Source: Deltaproteobacteria bacterium
GTDB lineage: Bacteria > Myxococcota_A > UBA796 > UBA2385
Reading direction: 5' to 3'
NCBI GenBank assembly: GCA_016845285.1
Contig: JAERSX010000716.1
Span: 1-7,612, forward strand
Length of the DNA: 7,612 nucleotides
The notes beneath the pieces were generated by a model. That model saw only the letters and a list, made by a program, of their open reading frames with translations. It made no database searches and had not been told where the DNA came from. This document shows positions 5,134 to 7,612 of this stretch, piece by piece (within the stretch, counting starts at the first letter, position 1; the number at the start of each line of letters is the position of its first letter). Made by a program: the position numbers and the translations under genes.

Positions 5134-6672
5134 ATGTCTCGCTTCTCCCGTCGTGGCTTCCTCGGCACCGGCTCGGCCATGGTGATGGCCCCGTCCTTCC
5201 TCGGAGCCTGCGGGCCCAAGGCCGCGCAGCCCACGGCCGCCGCCGAGCCGCTGCCCGACAACCCCTTCCTCACCTGGTTCGGCGTCGACGAGGGCACGCT
5301 CCGGGTCGTGATGGGCGAGCTCACCGCCCGCGGCGCCGACTGGGCCGACATCTACTTCCAGCACAGCCGCACCACCCGCGCCTCCCTGGAGGACGGCATC
5401 ATCGGAGAGGCGAGCAGCAAGGTGGAGCAGGGCGTGGGCTTGCGCTGCGTCATCGGCGACCAGGTCGGCTACGCGTTCACCGAGGACCTGAGCCTCGGCG
5501 CCATGACCGGTGCAGCGCGCACCGCTGCCGCCATCGCCAAGGGAGGGGGCACCCCGGTACCCGAGCACTTCACGGCTGGCGCCCTCGGTGGCCACTACGT
5601 GTTGGCCGTGCCCTGGGGAGAGGTGGGCATCACCGAGCGGCTGCCCTTGCTGAGCCGCTGCGAGGCCATCGTCAAGGCCAAGGATCCCGCCGTCAGCAAG
5701 GTGCGCGTGAGCTGGTACGACCTCGACGAGCGCGTCATGGTCGTGGGCCTCGACGGCCACATCCAGGTCGACCGTCGCCCCATGAGCCGGCTGTGGGTCA
5801 GCCTCACCGCCGAGAAGGACGGCGTCAGCCAGTCCAACCGCAGCAACCTGGCCGGCCGACGCGGCCTGGACTGGTACACCGAGGAGCGGCTGCAGCAGGT
5901 CTGCGCCGAGGCTGTCGACCGCACCATGGTGCTCTTCGAGGCCCGCCGACCGCCGGCGGGAGAGCTCCCCGTGGTGCTCCAGGCTGGGGCCAGCGGGATC
6001 TTGCTGCACGAGGCCGTCGGACATGGCCTCGAGGCGGACTTCAACCGCAAGGGCACCAGCATCTACGCAGACAAGCTGGGCACCTCCATCGCTCCCGACT
6101 TCGTCACCATCGTCGACGACGGCACCCAGGACGGCGAGCGCGGCGCGCTCAACGTAGACGACGAGGGCAACCCCACCGAGAAGACCGTGCTCGTCGAGGA
6201 CGGCGTCCTGCGCAGCTACCTCCACGACCGCATCTCGGCCAAGCACTACGGGGTGGCGGCCACGGGCTCGGGTCGGCGCGAGTCCTACAAGCACGTGGTC
6301 ATGCCGCGGATGCGCTCGACCTACATGCTCGACGGGCCCCACACCCGCGACGAGATCATCGCGTCCGTCGACAAGGGCATCATCGCCGAGACCTTCACCA
6401 ATGGGCAGGTCCAGATCGGCGCGGGCGACTTCACCTTCTACATCAAGAACGGCTGGCTCATCGAGGGAGGCAAGGTCACGGCCCCCATCAAGGACTGCAA
6501 CATCATCGGCAATGGCCCCGAGGCCCTGAGCAAGGTGACCATGGCCGCCGACGACTTCAAGCTCGACACCGGCGGCTGGACCTGCGGCAAGGACGGCCAG
6601 GGGGTGCCCGTGAGCCAGGGCTTGCCCACGGTGCTCGTGTCGTCGATGACCGTCGGGGGGACGAGCGCATGA
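5134..6672 (+). CDS. tldD: TldD metalloprotease subunit with Tat lipoprotein signal
   Basis: The catalytic subunit of the TldD/TldE (PmbA) zinc metalloprotease, which in Escherichia coli is a cytoplasmic heterodimer that trims unfolded peptides such as the microcin B17 precursor and the CcdA antitoxin. From ATG 5134 it has 512 residues. The zinc motif HEAVGH is at 292-297. The conserved C-terminal Cys484 lies in TCGKDGQ, followed by VPVSQGLPTVLV and the usual ending near MTVGG. After removal of about 25 residues the length matches the family, so the protein looks complete and active. The unusual part is the N-terminus: a twin-arginine motif S-R-R-G-F-L (5-10), a mildly hydrophobic stretch and lipobox L-G-A-C with Cys26. 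This predicts Tat export followed by lipidation, then an Ala/Pro linker (about 28-41) before the TldD fold. The stop overlaps the tldE start (ATGA). Family assignment is firm; the envelope location is inferred from the signal. Confidence 0.95.
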   Translation: MSRFSRRGFLGTGSAMVMAPSFLGACGPKAAQPTAAAEPLPDNPFLTWFGVDEGTLRVVMGELTARGADWADIYFQHSRTTRASLEDGIIGEASSKVEQGVGLRCVIGDQVGYAFTEDLSLGAMTGAARTAAAIAKGGGTPVPEHFTAGALGGHYVLAVPWGEVGITERLPLLSRCEAIVKAKDPAVSKVRVSWYDLDERVMVVGLDGHIQVDRRPMSRLWVSLTAEKDGVSQSNRSNLAGRRGLDWYTEERLQQVCAEAVDRTMVLFEARRPPAGELPVVLQAGASGILLHEAVGHGLEADFNRKGTSIYADKLGTSIAPDFVTIVDDGTQDGERGALNVDDEGNPTEKTVLVEDGVLRSYLHDRISAKHYGVAATGSGRRESYKHVVMPRMRSTYMLDGPHTRDEIIASVDKGIIAETFTNGQVQIGAGDFTFYIKNGWLIEGGKVTAPIKDCNIIGNGPEALSKVTMAADDFKLDTGGWTCGKDGQGVPVSQGLPTVLVSSMTVGGTSA

Positions 6673-7612
6673 GCCAGCTCCTGGACCAGGCCGCTGCTGC
6701 CGTCGAGGCTGCACAGGCTGCGGGTGCCGCGGAGGTCTGGGCGTCTGCCGCCCGCAGCCGCAGCGTCGACTTCGGCATGCGCGACGGCGAGCTCGAGAAG
6801 GTGGCCGAGGCGACCACCCAGAGGCTCGCCCTCAAGCTCTGGGTCGACGGTCGCTACTCGAGCCACAGCACGACCGATCTTCGGCCAGAAGAGGTCGCCC
6901 GCTTCGCCCAGGGGGCTGTGGAGCTGACCCGCCATCTCCAGCCCGATCCCGACCGGCAGATCCCCGATCCCGCCCTCTTCGCCGGGCGGGCCGAGGTCGA
7001 TCTCGACGTCTGGGACCCCGGCGTGGCCGAGCTCGACCGAGACGCACGCCAGGCGCTGTGCGAGGCCCAGAGTGGCCAGCTGGTGGGAAGAGACGATGTG
7101 GTGAGCGCAAGCTGCGGCACCAACGATGGCCTGTCCGAGTCGGCCAGCGTGAGCAGCAATGGGTTCAGTGGCACCCACCGCAAGACCTGGATGTGGCTCG
7201 GCAGCTCGCTGACCATGAAGGACGGCGAGAAGCTCAACGAGGCCTGGATGTGGGGCGGAGGCCCGCACCGCAGCCAGGCGCCGAGTCCAGAGGCGGCCGC
7301 CGATCTCGCCCTCTCCCGGGCCTTGGCCCGCGTGGGCACCACCAAGGGTCCCACCCGCAAGGGCCTGATGATCGTCGATCCCTCGGTCGCTGGCAGCCTG
7401 GTGAGCCGCCTGCTGGGGCCAGCCACCGCCAGGGCGGTTCAGCAGGGCACGAGCTTCTGGTCGGGCAAGCTCGATGAAGCCTTGGTGAGCGAGCTCCTTG
7501 TCGTGGAGGACGACCCGCTCCTGCCCCGTGGACACGGAAGCCGCCTCTTCGATGGCGAGGGCATCGCCGCGAAGTCGTACTCCATCCTCGAAGGTGGCGC
7601 CCTGCGCAGCCT
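6669..7612 (+). CDS. tldE: TldE/PmbA subunit of the TldD-TldE protease (3' partial)
   Basis: The partner subunit of TldD. I translated this frame by hand: 314 codons are open from ATG 6669 to the window end, with no stop. About two thirds of a usual PmbA length (roughly 450 residues) is present. As expected for TldE, it lacks the HExxxH motif. Family features include MRDGELEKV (37-45), GTSFWSGKLDEALVSELL (260-277) and DDPLLPRGHGSRLFDGEG (281-298), the PmbA counterpart of the region around the TldD metal site. The N-terminus (MSQLLDQAAAAVEAAQ) has no Sec, Tat or lipoprotein signal, unlike TldD. The start overlaps the tldD stop as ATGA, with a G-run (6656-6660, extending to 6661) as a possible weak ribosome site, so translation is probably coupled to tldD. 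The C-terminal third lies beyond the window. Confidence 0.92.
   Translation, partial: MSQLLDQAAAAVEAAQAAGAAEVWASAARSRSVDFGMRDGELEKVAEATTQRLALKLWVDGRYSSHSTTDLRPEEVARFAQGAVELTRHLQPDPDRQIPDPALFAGRAEVDLDVWDPGVAELDRDARQALCEAQSGQLVGRDDVVSASCGTNDGLSESASVSSNGFSGTHRKTWMWLGSSLTMKDGEKLNEAWMWGGGPHRSQAPSPEAAADLALSRALARVGTTKGPTRKGLMIVDPSVAGSLVSRLLGPATARAVQQGTSFWSGKLDEALVSELLVVEDDPLLPRGHGSRLFDGEGIAAKSYSILEGGALRS

Noticed and set aside
4117..6714. An 865-codon open frame on the minus strand opposite the membrane protein gene and tldD.
   Set aside because: The plus strand carries unmistakable TldD motifs, a Tat lipoprotein signal and ribosome sites. The antisense translation is a Gly/Ala/Val/His/Asp-rich sequence with no motif, as expected when G/C-ending codons remove stops from the complementary frame.
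6438..7535. A 365-codon minus-strand frame opposite the end of tldD and tldE.
   Set aside because: The plus-strand frame from 6669 is fully open and has PmbA motifs; the antisense product has no recognisable features.

Overview
This 7.6 kb window is gene-dense, GC-rich chromosomal DNA; one hand-counted 60-base line inside tldD is 70% GC. It most likely comes from a Gram-negative bacterium of the Myxococcota or a related former-deltaproteobacterial lineage. The hints are near-exclusive G/C third codon positions, three lipoprotein signal peptides (one of them twin-arginine), and a small lipoprotein whose mature N-terminus is an Asp/Thr/Ser/Gly-rich spacer of a kind common in that group. The lineage is an inference from style, not from a marker gene. 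I found no tRNA, rRNA, CRISPR array, insertion sequence or phage gene.

Layout. (1) Bases 1-1023, rightward: a membrane-anchored endonuclease/exonuclease/phosphatase (EEP) family protein, apparently preceded by the last codons of another rightward gene that stops at 62-64. (2) Bases 1078-4025, leftward: a DUF4349 lipoprotein, a second DUF4349 protein joined to it by an ATGA stop/start overlap, and a small unrecognised lipoprotein 114 bases further on. The EEP gene and the small lipoprotein converge across a 54-base gap. (3) Bases 4026-4239: a divergent intergenic region that must hold the promoter for the leftward genes and probably one for the rightward genes. (4) Bases 4240-7612, rightward: an unrecognised N-terminally membrane-anchored protein, then tldD and tldE/pmbA. 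tldD and tldE also overlap by ATGA, and tldE runs off the window end.

How the genes fit together. The common theme is the cell envelope: almost every product carries a membrane anchor, signal peptide or lipobox. The two DUF4349 proteins are paralogues with the same unusual layout (DUF4349 core plus an extra C-terminal alpha/beta-looking domain), one as a lipoprotein and one as a soluble exported form, and look like a two-component envelope pair. The most notable unit is tldD-tldE. TldD/TldE normally form a cytoplasmic metalloprotease, but here TldD carries a twin-arginine signal ending in a lipobox, while its translationally coupled partner TldE has no signal. This suggests export of a pre-assembled TldD-TldE complex by the Tat pathway, with TldE carried as a passenger.

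Two very long antisense reading frames (620 and 865 codons) exist but are by-products of GC-rich codon use and are not annotated as genes.
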